Shown one piece after another: positions 55,012 to 55,046 of a DNA stretch of 55,046 bases. The notes under the pieces are model-generated. The model was not told the origin of the DNA, did no database searches, and saw only the letters and a list, made by a program, of their open reading frames with translations. Source of the DNA: Burkholderiales bacterium (GTDB taxonomy: Bacteria > Pseudomonadota > Gammaproteobacteria > Burkholderiales > Burkholderiaceae_C); the NCBI GenBank assembly GCA_016191995.1, contig JACPVA010000178.1:1-55046 (forward strand), in the 5' to 3' direction. Each line of letters opens with the position of its first letter. The stretch's first letter is position 1. A program made the position numbers and the translations under genes.

Positions 55012-55046
55012 GGGCGTCCAATAGCGGCGCGGCTGTGTCCGGCGCA

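Overview
The window comes from a very GC-rich chromosome (by eye above 70% G+C) of a betaproteobacterium, most likely order Burkholderiales. The reasons are gene order (def-fmt divergent from a LysM gene-dprA-smg; dacC-dat-ybeD followed by lipB-lipA; ptsH with a mannose-type EIIA gene), a DUF4197 gene, HemJ-type haem synthesis and GC-saturated third codon positions. It is mostly housekeeping chromosome. I see no prophage, transposase, CRISPR array, rRNA or tRNA gene. A few intergenic regions are unusual.

Layout. 1-3.4 kb: partial OlsB-like N-acyltransferase, then on the minus strand a lipoprotein gene, an MFS transporter, EIIA-Man and HPr. 3.5-10.7 kb: CaiB-type CoA-transferase, AEC transporter, a lipoprotein, a pectinacetylesterase-like secreted hydrolase, an amidase and a polysaccharide-pyruvyl-transferase-like gene. 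10.8-13.4 kb: an AmmeMemoRadiSam operon (Memo-AMMECR1 fusion plus radical SAM enzyme). 13.7-19.6 kb: TPR/Cds6-like protein and L,D-transpeptidase (cell wall), Rep helicase, a YhhN membrane protein, and a zinc-ribbon PilZ protein behind a sigma-28-like promoter. 19.7-24.9 kb: hybrid histidine kinase with a NarL-type regulator, MaoC dehydratase, ParA, CorA. 24.9-26.6 kb: hemB and hemJ, divergent, with a candidate structured RNA between them. 26.9-35.8 kb: ferredoxin, hydrolase, dacC, dat, ybeD, ggt, a Sel1 protein, lipB, lipA, DUF4197. 35.9-42.7 kb on the minus strand: ruvC (with a partial duplication of its 5' end), cdsA-like, plsC-like, pgk, a GIN-domain protein, a lipoprotein, fmt, def. 43-48.2 kb: LysM protein, dprA, smg, priA. 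48.4-54.4 kb: hemE, LemA and two TPM proteins, a MidA-like methyltransferase, a CWC protein and an uncharacterised membrane/secreted pair. The end carries a possible decayed gene and an intergenic repeat that also occurs downstream of hemJ in inverted orientation.

The genes group into haem synthesis (hemB, hemJ, hemE), lipoate synthesis (ybeD, lipB, lipA), peptidoglycan and D-alanine metabolism (dacC, dat, L,D-transpeptidase, LysM), translation start and N-terminal processing (fmt, def), DNA repair, replication and uptake (rep, ruvC, priA, dprA) and phospholipid synthesis (plsC-like, cdsA-like, OlsB-like). The observations most worth following are the candidate RNA between hemB and hemJ, whose first loop carries a CCUCC anti-Shine-Dalgarno motif ahead of a textbook terminator; the sigma-28-like promoter in front of the zinc-ribbon PilZ gene; the 133-bp inverted repeat pair; and the duplicated ruvC start.
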